A stretch of 16,537 bases of DNA from Candidatus Aegiribacteria sp. (GCA_030638185.1 DAOWFD010000206.1:1-16537), one strand, 5' to 3'; positions 1 to 6,758 are shown, counted from the stretch's first letter. The notes: a model not told the origin generated them from the sequence alone. Program-made: numbers and translations.

Positions 1-6
1 GGTCAT

Positions 7-104
7 CATTTTTATGGGGAGCAGTCAAGAGATCCGGTCGTTTGCAATAACCTTGTTATCAGTCCATCGACGAGTGACGGACTACCCAACTCCCCATAAT
101 AATG
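7..104. repeat. Imperfect long inverted repeat upstream of the peptidase gene
   Basis: Arms at 7-21 and 90-104 are complementary at 14 of 15 positions (core ttatgggga / tccccataa), separated by 68 bases. A smaller pairing (agtcc / ggact) lies inside. This could be a small non-autonomous mobile element, the folded end of an upstream transcript, or a remnant. The left arm resembles the end of the diverged repeats at 3543-3570 and 5671-5698 (atggggaacagt). No convincing promoter for the downstream gene was found between 1 and 213. Confidence 0.5.
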
Positions 105-213
105 TACTTCACATAAGTCCGGGACTGTGCGGGGGGTGTTTTGGGTAACCAGCATTCCTACCGCGAATCACTTCCCGTATCTTTCTCAGAAACACCAGCG
201 AAGGAGAAATCGG

Positions 214-1674
214 ATGAAACTCATTTTTTTGATGTTTACCGTTACAACAACTCTCCTTGCGTTTCCAGTAAGTCTGTCCGATGCGGAAACTGCTGCCGGG
301 TCCAGACTGAGACGAAACGAACAGGCCGACTCAAGAACCATCAGCAACTGTTTCTCTATCGAAAGTAATTGCGATGACCATCCTTTGGCATACATCTTTG
401 AACTCCTGCCACACGGATACATAGTGACATCTGCAGATGATAATCTTCCCCCTATCATAGCCTACTCATACACGAGTAACTGCCGAAATGCGGGAGAAGA
501 GAGCAGCATCCTTATTGATATCGTAAAGAAGGATTTGGAGCTGAGGCTGTGCGCTCTGGACCAGATTCCCCTTGAATACAGAGCCATTAACAATATTCTC
601 TGGGAAGAATACGTCACCGGTGTGCTTCTGGAGTCTCTGCTGGAGCAGTGGCCTCCCGAAGGTTCAACTCCCACAGGAGGCTGGCTGGAGGAAAACTGGA
701 CCCAGGGCCCTCCTTACAACATTTACTGTCCCATGGACCTTATCACCGGGTACAGGAGTGTTGCAGGATGCCCGGCACTTGCCATGGCCATGATTGTGAA
801 CTTCCACGAAACCACTAACGGTACACGGTTCAATGATGATGATGACTATTACCATAACTACCATGAAGACTACTGGATAGATGATGACTATATCGCCCAC
901 GATTTTCCATCCTGGGCGGAACTCAATGTATACCTGGACACGCTTGACAGTTGTTATGCAAATGAAATCCCCCTTACCAATTCCGACAAAGCTGCTCTGG
1001 TTTACGCCAGTGGTGCAGCCTGCAAACAGGTCTACTCTTCATCCGGTTCCGGTACTTTTACTGTCGATCAGGCCTACAATGCTTTCATAAGATTCAATTT
1101 CACTGGTTGTGAGCTGCTCAACGCATCATCTGACAGCCTTTACGAACGACTTTCCGGGAACATGATGGTTGCCCTTCCCGCACACGTTGCCATAATAGAT
1201 TCAGTTTCTATATATGGTCACTATGTTGTAGTAGACGGATACAATACTGATGAATTCTATCACATCAATTTTGGCTGGGGTGGAAGCTACAATGGCTGGT
1301 ATCAGTTTCCACTCTCCGGAATACCTTACGGGATGAACCTGATTAAGGCAGTATTACTGGATATCGGTGAGACACCTCTGTCCATCGAGGAATCATTTTT
1401 GGGATTTTCCAGTGAACCGGTGACAATTTCATGTGTCTCAAATCCTGTGTCAGGAAGCCTGCAGGCCATCCTTTCAACTACCTGCGAATGTAGAGTAAAT
1501 CTCTCTGTTTACAACCTCATTGGAAGGCTTGTAAAAACTATCGTGGATGCAGAGTTCATTCCCGGATCTCACAGTATCAACTGGACTCCGGAAAACGCTG
1601 TAAGCGGGGTTTACCTGTTGCGAGCTTCCAGTCAATCCGGAACAGACACTGCGAAGTTCACACTGATTAACTAA
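214..1674 (+). CDS. Secreted C10 (streptopain-like) cysteine peptidase with T9SS sorting domain
   Basis: A predicted extracellular cysteine protease of MEROPS family C10, 486 aa. The ATG at 214 is chosen over the upstream GTG at 127 because AAGGAG lies 7 bases before it and a signal peptide follows directly (hydrophobic residues 2-21). Residues ~58-130 resemble the streptopain propeptide (HGYIVTSADD, then PPIIAYS). The catalytic Cys is probably C186 in AGCPALAMAM. An ACKQVYSSSGSGTF block follows. The catalytic His is H336 in GHYVVVDGY, and HINFGWGG at 350-357 supplies the usual Asn/Trp. An Asp/Tyr-rich insertion sits at ~207-225. Residues ~405-486 form a FlgD-like, T9SS type A sorting domain (VYNLIGRLVKT, then SGVYLLRA), so export and surface attachment or release by T9SS is expected. 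The gene stands alone. A PorV/PorQ-family gene at 13411-14319 fits the same secretion route. Confidence 0.9.
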   Translation: MKLIFLMFTVTTTLLAFPVSLSDAETAAGSRLRRNEQADSRTISNCFSIESNCDDHPLAYIFELLPHGYIVTSADDNLPPIIAYSYTSNCRNAGEESSILIDIVKKDLELRLCALDQIPLEYRAINNILWEEYVTGVLLESLLEQWPPEGSTPTGGWLEENWTQGPPYNIYCPMDLITGYRSVAGCPALAMAMIVNFHETTNGTRFNDDDDYYHNYHEDYWIDDDYIAHDFPSWAELNVYLDTLDSCYANEIPLTNSDKAALVYASGAACKQVYSSSGSGTFTVDQAYNAFIRFNFTGCELLNASSDSLYERLSGNMMVALPAHVAIIDSVSIYGHYVVVDGYNTDEFYHINFGWGGSYNGWYQFPLSGIPYGMNLIKAVLLDIGETPLSIEESFLGFSSEPVTISCVSNPVSGSLQAILSTTCECRVNLSVYNLIGRLVKTIVDAEFIPGSHSINWTPENAVSGVYLLRASSQSGTDTAKFTLIN

Positions 1675-1938
1675 CTGATTAACAGCCTGCTAATTCCATT
1701 TTGCTCCTTAATTCGGAATTTGTAATGCCATTTTGCGACTGAAGTACAGTGGCTATCCTCCTGGGATGCAAGTGTCGGCAGCTCACGGATTGAGTTACAA
1801 TTTGTGAGGTCCGATTCGGAAAAAGGGAAATCAAAGCCGGTGGTGTCCAGCTTTTTGGAAAGGCGCAATAATCGGAGAAGTCTCACTTTGTAAGTTTTCC
1901 TGATTTAGGGGAAGCTTACTGTCCACCAGAGCTTTTAA
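1675..1938. other. Intergenic stretch without a recognised gene
   Basis: No reading frame here has a ribosome site or a recognisable product. The nonamer ccattttgc occurs twice (1696-1704 and 1728-1736). A weak aattcc/ggaatt pairing overlaps the first copy. The stretch may be old mobile-element debris, but I cannot name it. Confidence 0.4.
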
Positions 1939-1974
1939 CAAAAAATAGAACACCCGCCTCGAGTGAGACGGGTG
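1939..1974 (-). terminator. Strong intrinsic terminator (minus strand)
   Basis: On the minus strand CACCCGTCTC and GAGGCGGGTG form a 10-bp stem with one T-G pair and a 4-base loop (ACTC), covering 1951-1974. It is followed by TTCTATTTTTTG. It would end transcripts of the HEPN gene that stops at 2110, and it lies directly behind a tRNA 3'-end fragment. Confidence 0.85.
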
Positions 1975-1985
1975 CTCGCATCGAT

Positions 1986-1999
1986 TTGGTAGCGGGGAC
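1986..1999 (-). repeat. tRNA 3'-end fragment (distal copy)
   Basis: The 14 bases ttggtagcggggac (minus strand GTCCCCGCTACCAA) are identical to the 3' end of the initiator tRNA at 6797-6873, including CCA. The upstream minus-strand sequence (GGTTCAAAC) is only vaguely T-arm-like, so no intact tRNA is present. It is probably the far junction of DNA inserted at the tRNA 3' end, or the remains of a lost tRNA gene. Confidence 0.65.
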
Positions 2000-2109
2000 C
2001 GAGCTTCGTTTGAACCGCATTTTAATGTGGATCAGGGGATTCAAGAATATTTAGTAATTGTTGTCTGATCTGAGAGCAGTCTGGAACTCTGTCCACGGTA
2101 GCAATCAGT

Positions 2110-2555
2110 TTAACTGAATTCAGGGTGATTCGCCTTCATCCATTCCCGAAACTTTTTCAGTAATGACTCTGCGGTTTTAAGTGCACAATGTGCTTTGCTT
2201 TCTGATACCACGCTTGCGAAATCGTAAATTGACTGATGTCTAGCCTGTCGATAATTCTGAATCTCACTCACTTCTTCCGATGGGAGGCCAACAGTGTATT
2301 CAAGTGAAGCAACCCCTTTGAAATGATGACTCTTAGCGCCTCCTCTTATTCGATACCCACACACTGCTAATGCAGCTCTTCCGATGCTCAAGCAAGCCAT
2401 ATATGCATGAGTGAGTTTTCCTTCTGCTGAAATAACTGATTCTGCATCCGTGATTTCGCGTTCTGCAACGGAAATCAATTCCTTAATCGCAGATGGATCC
2501 GGCCTCTCTGAATTCAAATCATCCAGATTATTCTGAACCCATTGCTCTAAGGTCA
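2110..2555 (-). CDS. HEPN-domain protein, partner of the nucleotidyltransferase
   Basis: A small, largely alpha-helical 148-aa protein that looks like the HEPN half of an MNT/HEPN (MntA/HepT-like) toxin-antitoxin pair. HEPN proteins of this type are typically RNases. The ATG at 2555 is preferred over the GTG at 2562 because GGAGGT sits at proper distance only from the ATG. The gene overlaps the 3' end of the nucleotidyltransferase gene by 28 bases, so translation is probably coupled. The signature region is YRQARHQSIYD at 102-112, with R103, R106, H107 and Y111. This does not match the canonical RX4-6H spacing of active HEPN RNases, so activity may be altered or absent. The helical segment 38-68 (ITDAESVISAEGKL onward) fits the HEPN fold. 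The assignment rests on the pairing plus this motif. Confidence 0.7.
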
Positions 2556-3112
2556 TCCTCACCTCCGATCAACATAATTATTGGCCTGTCCAATATATTC
2601 ATAATGAAGTGATTCCTCTGAGATACTTTCAGGGAGAATTCGTTATCGGAATAAACAACCGGAGAAATATTCCTGCCAAGAGTTGTCTGAGCGGAGTGAA
2701 GGGCTTTCGATACTTCAGTAAATGAAACTTCTCCAATAACGAAGACATCAATATCGCTTATCTGATCTAACTCACCCCTGGAAGTACTACCGAAAATATA
2801 GCTATATGAAATACCATCGAGATTCGATAGAGTGGATCGAATTACATCAGCAATACCGCCAGTTTTTACTATAAGGTTATGGATTTCCTTAAATACTGGA
2901 CAGTCTCGATTAGCCTGATAGATAACCAGATTTCCTTTGCTTTTTCGAACCAGGATTCCTGCTTCTGCAAGAGCATTCAACTCCCTGACAACTGCACCTC
3001 TACCACCTTGAATACATCTCACGACTTCTCGAATATGGTATCCTGTGTCAGGATGGGTGAAGAATAGTACAAGGATATTTCTCTTGGTTTTTGAAAAAAG
3101 TACATCAAGCAT
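2528..3112 (-). CDS. wHTH-nucleotidyltransferase (MNT) protein, antitoxin-like
   Basis: A 194-aa two-domain protein. Residues ~1-75 look like a winged helix-turn-helix (TGYHIREVV, then VVRELNALAEAGIL). Residues ~100-125 carry the minimal nucleotidyltransferase signature GSTSRGELDQISDID, with G108, S109, D120 and D122 as the expected nucleotide and metal ligands. In known MntA/HepT pairs the MNT protein AMPylates and silences its HEPN partner. Here the fused wHTH suggests it also binds its own promoter. I chose the ATG at 3112. The longer TTG-initiated frame from 3163 would translate straight through a promoter-like TTGACA and two palindromes. The SD is GGGGA, 5 bases before the ATG. The stop codon lies inside the HEPN gene. 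The pair is bracketed by tRNA-end fragments, which supports acquisition as a unit. Confidence 0.85.
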   Translation of the reverse strand: MLDVLFSKTKRNILVLFFTHPDTGYHIREVVRCIQGGRGAVVRELNALAEAGILVRKSKGNLVIYQANRDCPVFKEIHNLIVKTGGIADVIRSTLSNLDGISYSYIFGSTSRGELDQISDIDVFVIGEVSFTEVSKALHSAQTTLGRNISPVVYSDNEFSLKVSQRNHFIMNILDRPIIMLIGGEDDLRAMGSE

Positions 3113-3114
3113 AG

Positions 3115-3156
3115 TTGTCCCCAATCTGGGGACAAATGTCCTCAATTTAGGGACAC
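3115..3156 (-). promoter_or_regulatory. Tandem palindromic operator upstream of the MNT gene
   Basis: Palindrome 1 (3115-3135) is perfect: TTGTCCCC, 5 bases, GGGGACAA. Palindrome 2 (3136-3156) has the same architecture with degenerate inner positions (TGTCC ... GGACA). The centres are 21 bp apart, two helical turns, so both face the same side of the DNA. Palindrome 1 covers the SD and ends 2 bases before the ATG. Binding by the wHTH domain of the MNT protein is the simplest inference. Confidence 0.75.
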
Positions 3157-3163
3157 TTGTCAA
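3135..3163 (-). promoter_or_regulatory. Candidate promoter of the MNT/HEPN operon
   Basis: A perfect -35 TTGACA (3158-3163) is followed after 17 bases by GACATT (3135-3140), a weak -10 with three of six consensus matches. Palindrome 2 lies between the two boxes and palindrome 1 over the predicted start site, the layout expected for autorepression. Confidence 0.5.
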
Positions 3164-3226
3164 GTGCAGGCTGTTATTGCTTCCGGATAGACAGGATGTC
3201 CCTGCTAGAGAATTTCTCGTTCAATC

Positions 3227-3263
3227 GAAAGTAAAAGGCCGCTGAAATAGATTCAACGGCCTT
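3227..3263 (-). terminator. Intrinsic terminator (minus strand) next to a tRNA fragment
   Basis: AAGGCCG / CGGCCTT (3235-3241 and 3257-3263) form a 7-bp stem, extended after one mismatch by four more pairs. On the minus strand it is followed by TTTTACTTTC. It lies upstream of the MNT operon, so it would insulate that operon from transcription entering from higher coordinates. Confidence 0.75.
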
Positions 3264-3270
3264 CTCAATT

Positions 3271-3284
3271 TTGGTAGCGGGGAC
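3271..3284 (-). repeat. tRNA 3'-end fragment (middle copy)
   Basis: The same 14 bases ttggtagcggggac as at 1986 and at the initiator tRNA 3' end (6796-6809), all in the same orientation, each followed on the minus strand by a different terminator hairpin. Together with the copy at 1986 it brackets the MNT/HEPN pair. No tRNA body is recognisable at higher coordinates. Confidence 0.65.
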
Positions 3285-3485
3285 GGTATATGCACCCGAT
3301 TCGTACACAATTCCGATAGTATCCGTTCACTGGATTTACAAAGGAGTAAAACAGGGCGCCAAGAAGCTAGAACGACTTGGTATCATAGTCTGAATCACGC
3401 AAATCTACCTGGACTCAAAATAGCGTCATTTGTGTCATCAGCGTCATAGAAGAATAGAGAAATAATCTGTGATGCTCCGTAATAG
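3285..3485. other. Intergenic debris
   Basis: No intact gene. The segment 3348-3380 (aaaacagggcgccaag...) resembles 5570-5602. In one + frame both copies read as similar short peptides (KQGAKKLERLGII and KQGARKMKRIGIL), so they look like decayed copies of one coding sequence. The two copies have different lengths of sequence before the next shared block at 3486/5616. Confidence 0.4.
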
Positions 3486-3570
3486 ACGTATTTGGAACTA
3501 TTCTGGAGGATAAAACTCTTTGAAATTATCAGTAATTAGCATATGTAACTAATGGGGAACAGTACGAAGG
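3486..3570 (+). repeat. Diverged direct repeat, copy A
   Basis: Shares ttggaacta near its left end and, at 3543-3570, 25 of 28 positions with 5671-5698 (atgtaac..atggggaacagt.cgaagg). The copies are in the same orientation about 2.1 kb apart and enclose both transposase relics and the propeller-like gene. Origin unknown. Confidence 0.65.
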
Positions 3571-3586
3571 GGATTGCGGTGGAGGT

Positions 3587-3691
3587 CTAGAGTCTTCCCG
3601 GTCCCCTTCCAGAGCCTCTGGAACTAGTCTGTGTACCTGTGCAGACTACGTTCTCTGGAAAGACGATGTCCCTGAAATAGAGGTTGGTTGA
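3587..3691 (+). pseudogene. Relic of an IS91-type transposase C-terminus (copy A)
   Basis: The last ~34 codons, in frame to TGA at 3689-3691, match the end of the copy at 5086-5487: both share CADYV.W.DDVPEIEVG and have the same length back to a WE/LE position. Everything upstream of 3587 is replaced by the direct repeat, so the gene is truncated. The 100 or so bases after the stop also resemble those after the stop of copy B, so a piece of the element's downstream end is present. It points toward copy B. Confidence 0.7.
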
Positions 3692-3933
3692 GAGTACTCG
3701 AATTCGGCTTCAGAGGGCAGGTGCATCCTCATGTGGTGTTCCCGGAGCTTGTTCGCTTCTTGTTTTGTTGACCTGGGTGGTTTCGATAAATATGTTTAAT
3801 TTCAGGCAGAAATCACAGGCTTACCGGGACGAATGGGCTGCTTTGCGGGCAGATCACGGAATTGAGGAAAATCCATTGTTCTATTGATTGTTCATGCAGC
3901 GCTACTACTCAATGCCTATTGTCAGACACACTC
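3692..3933. other. Transposase downstream tail and intergenic DNA
   Basis: Bases 3692 to about 3790 look homologous to the sequence after copy B (both with ...cttcag, then catcc, then tttt..ttgac.tgg). IS91-type elements carry their replication origin in this place, so this may be an origin relic. A 31-codon frame at 3792-3887 has no good ribosome site and is not called. Confidence 0.4.
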
Positions 3934-4782
3934 CTAGAAACTTGTCTTGATGGAACCCCAGCTTGAGGGCTCAAGTGCCATATTAATATCGAATGACATT
4001 TCAACAATGTGGTAGATGCTACTAACGTCCAGGTAGCTCCAGTACAAGTATCCTGTTGTTTCTGAATAAGCAAGACCGTAATTACAAACATTGAAAACGG
4101 GGCATTCAGCGGAACCGAGGAAGCTCATGGTCGTTCCATCCCACTCGTGGAAATAGATGCTGTGTGGAATACTCTGTGAACCAACTGCAACGCCCAGGTT
4201 GCCGCCGTAAGGGAATACCGCAAGGCCACTTGTATGTCCGGGGACTTCAGGAATGGCGATGTTTTGCGCACCAACTCCTGGCTGGAAGCGCCAGAGGCTG
4301 CCACCGGTTTCGAGTGCGCACCAGTAATCTGTGCCGTCAAAGTCCATGCCCCTGCCATTGCTTCCTGCGGGATTGGCCGTTGTTGTCCAGCTTATACCGA
4401 AGTCTTCGGTGTAGTAGAGCACAGTGTCATACCAGTCATTTGTGTAGTAGGTGTCAATATCGGGGTCGTTGTTCCAGGCAATGCCAAAGCAATAGGTGTT
4501 TCCTGCAGCAAGAGGAAGAGATCCGTCAGGTACACCGGATGCGTTGTAAGCCTGGATTTTCATGCCGACTTTGTCAGAACCAAGGATATAGAAAGAGCTT
4601 GCATCCTCATAGATATCCAGACCATAAACCGACTGAGTCTGTGGCCAGTCATTAAGCACTGTGAACGAAACAGCATCAGTGCCGGAGGTGCCGTGGTTTA
4701 TGTCGACACAGGTTTCGGTGCAGCCGTCATTGGCTGCGAAAGCCAACGCGACGAACACAAGAATTGAAAATAAATACTCCAT
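3934..4782 (-). CDS. Secreted propeller-like protein of unknown function
   Basis: 282 aa. The second ATG (4782) is preferred because GGAGG at 4789-4793 abuts the first ATG directly but is 6 bases from the second. A hydrophobic stretch at residues 2-16 ending AFA is a signal peptide, probably cleaved before ANDG. The mature protein is rich in aromatic residues, Gly, Asp and Thr, with recurring short strands such as VYGLDIYED, CFGIAWNND, RGMDFDGTDYWCA, SGLAVFPYGGNLGVAV and NYGLAYSETTGYLYW. Each reads like one blade of a beta-propeller (roughly five to six). No catalytic motif or T9SS sorting domain is visible, so it is probably periplasmic or released. It has its own promoter and sits between the two transposase relics, which suggests it travelled with or was trapped by mobile DNA. 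Confidence 0.75.
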   Translation of the reverse strand: MEYLFSILVFVALAFAANDGCTETCVDINHGTSGTDAVSFTVLNDWPQTQSVYGLDIYEDASSFYILGSDKVGMKIQAYNASGVPDGSLPLAAGNTYCFGIAWNNDPDIDTYYTNDWYDTVLYYTEDFGISWTTTANPAGSNGRGMDFDGTDYWCALETGGSLWRFQPGVGAQNIAIPEVPGHTSGLAVFPYGGNLGVAVGSQSIPHSIYFHEWDGTTMSFLGSAECPVFNVCNYGLAYSETTGYLYWSYLDVSSIYHIVEMSFDINMALEPSSWGSIKTSF

Positions 4783-4826
4783 TGCCATCCTCCATTAATT
4801 TAGCCATACAATTAAATATTCTATTT

Positions 4827-4855
4827 ATTATTTGTACTCGAGGGGATGATGTCAA
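4827..4855 (-). promoter_or_regulatory. Sigma-70-type promoter of the propeller-like gene
   Basis: TTGACA (4850-4855), a 17-base spacer, then AATAAT (4827-4832, five of six matches to TATAAT) on the minus strand. The predicted start gives a leader of about 40 bases before the ATG at 4782. Confidence 0.75.
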
Positions 4856-4937
4856 GCGGTGTTCAAACTGTCGGAAGGTCCTTTAAAAAACAATAGGAAT
4901 CTTGATTTCAAACCATTCCGGCAATTTCTCCGAAACA

Positions 4938-4957
4938 GTATATTTCTTCAAATATAC
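4938..4957. repeat. Perfect 8-bp palindrome with 4-base loop
   Basis: GTATATTT (4938-4945), CTTC, AAATATAC (4950-4957). It is AT-rich and lies between the transposase copy B tail and the promoter at 4827-4855. It may be a hairpin of the insertion-element terminus or an operator site. It lacks the GC stem and T-run of a terminator. Confidence 0.6.
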
Positions 4958-5085
4958 CTCCGATTCCTGTCTGAAACTGACTATACCACCTGAGAAACCG
5001 CCAGTCAAAAATCGTTGCCGGCAGATATGTACTGGAGAATCAGCAGACGGATGTACGTCCTCACTGAAGTCGGATCAGTGAATTA

Positions 5086-5487
5086 TTACCCAACCTCTAT
5101 TTCAGGAACATCGTCCTGCCATGGAACATAGTCCGCGCACGGTTCGCAGACACGCTCCAGTGGCTCAGGCGGAGGTCTGGGATCTTCCCATAAATCAAGG
5201 TGTTTCAGGATGCGCCTTATGACAAACGGTTGCTCGATGAAGCTGATGACTTTCATCTCTCCTCCGCACTTCGGACACTTCAGGGCATCAACATCCAATA
5301 CTTTCTTCAGAAGCACAGCCCACAGTTGTCGAATGCGTCTGGAGTATGAGGAACGGTCTTTCATCGAAGAAGCAGGTACCTCTTCGGTTGCTGCTGTCGG
5401 TAAGATACCCTGCTGGCGCTCACGGCCATGCCACGCCTGGCTGTACGCCCCGTAGTAGATGATCAGCTTTGTGCCCTTGATATGTAT
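5086..5487 (-). pseudogene. IS91-type transposase, C-terminal remnant (copy B)
   Basis: The frame is open from 5487 to TAA at 5086-5088 (~133 codons) and is closed upstream by TGA at 5488-5490. It reads KLIIYYGAYSQAWHGRERQQ at its start, matching the end of the Y2 (IS91/IS801-type) transposase core, where an H-I-P...YYG.YS block precedes a basic stretch. A CPKCGGEMKVISFIEQP zinc-binding segment follows, then IRRILKHLDLWEDPRPPPEP and the tail VPEIEVG. The catalytic tyrosine region and the rest of the N-terminus are absent, so it cannot be active. The downstream end points toward copy A. A short ATG-initiated frame (5086-5364) within it is not a separate gene. Confidence 0.8.
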
Positions 5488-5866
5488 TCACTGAGGGTCT
5501 TTCGGCCGTTTATATCGTCAAATTCACCTGTCAGATCTTCGATCTGAGGTCAATCAGGTTGCCATCAAAAAAACAGGGAGCCAGGAAGATGAAGCGGATA
5601 GGGATACTGCAATTGACACATTTGGAACTAATCTTCAGGAAGAAACAATATGAGAATCTTACATGATGGCATGTAACAGATGGGGAACAGTCCGAAGGAA
5701 CAAATGAGGTTCACTGTATTGAAAGTTAACAGCCTACAGGAATATGTAAATATATCAGCTAGTAAGTCAGTTAAGGCTGAAGTTGCTGATGTTGTGTCGA
5801 ATGTGAATATTCCATACTCAGACATTGGCTTTTTTGAAGTAGAAACCAGGACTTTGGAGGAAAATC
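5488..5866. other. Repeat-bearing intergenic stretch
   Basis: Contains the partner of the 3348-3380 relic (5570-5602) and direct repeat copy B (5616-5698). Beyond that it holds only the leader of the lipoprotein gene. A 72-codon frame (5680-5898) starts in the repeat and runs into the lipoprotein gene. It has no recognisable product and is not called. Confidence 0.5.
5616..5698 (+). repeat. Diverged direct repeat, copy B
   Basis: Partner of 3486-3570. Both contain ttggaacta near the left end and the 28-base block atgtaac..atggggaacagt.cgaagg at the right end, with similar total length. Unlike copy A, this copy lies beyond the 5' side of its neighbouring transposase relic, in opposite orientation to it. 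The repeat is therefore not simply one fixed part of the insertion element. Confidence 0.65.
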
Positions 5867-6577
5867 ATGAAAACAGCTGCAAATTTAGCCTTTTTTAGTT
5901 TATTCTTATTCTCCTGTGGTGGGGATGCTGATAATACAGAAGAAAACAACGATTCTGAAGTGACTATTGAAACCTTAGATTCAACTGAATATTTAGTCGA
6001 AGAAGAAATCGTAGATCCTCTCTACTCTACGGTTGAAGATTATGGTCAGATCACCAGTAAAGAGCAATTAATTTCTGAGTTTGGTGAAGAGTATTTAGTT
6101 GATGGTGAATCCTGGTATGCTGAAGGTACAGAGAGGTTTGATAAGACGGTATTAACAAATCCTGAAAACGGACAAGTCATTAAGTATTTATGGAAAGAGG
6201 ATGGAAATACCTTAAATCATATAGAAGTAAATTATTACATACGCGATGAGCACTTTTCAATTCTGGGCACGCAGGTTATTTCATGTGAATGTGGTGTAAG
6301 TACTGGAATGTCTTTGCAGGATTTAAGAGAATGGAATGGAGCAGATTTTAGTTTCTCTGGTCTTGCTTGGGATTATGCAGGCAGAATATTCGAAGAAGAA
6401 GGAACTAGAATTGCAGAGTGTCCAATCCAATTTATACTATCCTTCGATTATGAAATAGAAGTTCCTGAGGAGTATAGAGGAATGCTTTCGGATCAACGGT
6501 TTATTACTTCGGATGAAATAACTCAAGGGGCACCAGTACTAGTTAATATGTTGACTTATCGCCCCGCTGAGGAATAA
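5867..6577 (+). CDS. AT-rich lipoprotein of unknown function
   Basis: 236 aa. The start is clear: GGAGG at 5856-5860, 6 bases before the ATG. A lipoprotein signal peptide ends LFLFSC, with acylation at C17, followed by a very acidic linker at ~18-50 (many Asp/Glu/Asn). The soluble part contains QLISEFGEEYLV, TNPENGQVIKYLWKEDG and a pair of cysteines (C139 and C141 in ISCECG). Blocks like these remind me of Bacteroidetes lipoproteins, but I recognise no function. Codon use is visibly richer in A/T (aat, tta, gaa, att) than in the hdr/frd genes or ABC permeases, which suggests recent transfer. It is the last gene before the initiator tRNA and runs toward it. Confidence 0.8.
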   Translation: MKTAANLAFFSLFLFSCGGDADNTEENNDSEVTIETLDSTEYLVEEEIVDPLYSTVEDYGQITSKEQLISEFGEEYLVDGESWYAEGTERFDKTVLTNPENGQVIKYLWKEDGNTLNHIEVNYYIRDEHFSILGTQVISCECGVSTGMSLQDLREWNGADFSFSGLAWDYAGRIFEEEGTRIAECPIQFILSFDYEIEVPEEYRGMLSDQRFITSDEITQGAPVLVNMLTYRPAEE

Positions 6578-6758
6578 TGAATTGATATTCAAAACTATTG
6601 GATAAAGTTTCTTTAATCTCATCCAGGTCTTGAATTTCCATACAATCCTAATTCAGCCTGCCATGTTCTGAAGTTATACATCTGTCGCAAGCAGCGCCCA
6701 TGACTTAGAAGAGATTTTTTGAGTCAGTATTGATTATCAATCCAACATGCAACTAACT
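6578..6758. other. Intergenic, nothing recognised
   Basis: AT-rich stretch between the convergent lipoprotein gene and the tRNA terminator. I see no gene, strong hairpin or repeat. No + strand terminator for the lipoprotein gene is evident. Confidence 0.4.

Noticed and set aside
127..213. 29-codon N-terminal extension of the C10 peptidase from a GTG
   Set aside because: No ribosome site, no signal peptide at its start, while the ATG at 214 has AAGGAG and begins the signal peptide.
1671..1886. 71-codon minus-strand open frame downstream of the peptidase
   Set aside because: No ribosome site, no recognisable domain, basic and low-complexity at its start; probably a chance frame.
2074..2084. 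gagcagtctgg on the + strand, identical to 11 bases of the tRNA D-arm
   Set aside because: Opposite orientation to the tRNA 3'-end fragment nearby and no other tRNA parts around it; an 11-base match alone may be chance.
3113..3163. 17-codon TTG-initiated extension of the MNT protein
   Set aside because: It lies over the promoter-like TTGACA and the two palindromes; the ATG at 3112 has an SD and gives a normal start.
3792..3887. 31-codon + frame (MFNFRQKSQAY...)
   Set aside because: Looks protein-like but has no clear ribosome site and no family; could be a relic, not callable.
4164..4767. Two long + strand frames antisense to the propeller-like gene
   Set aside because: Shadows of the minus-strand gene; Cys/Arg-rich composition without domains, no ribosome site or promoter.
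5680..5898. 72-codon + frame starting in direct repeat B and overlapping the lipoprotein gene
   Set aside because: No ribosome site, starts inside a repeat, and overlaps a well-supported gene in another frame.
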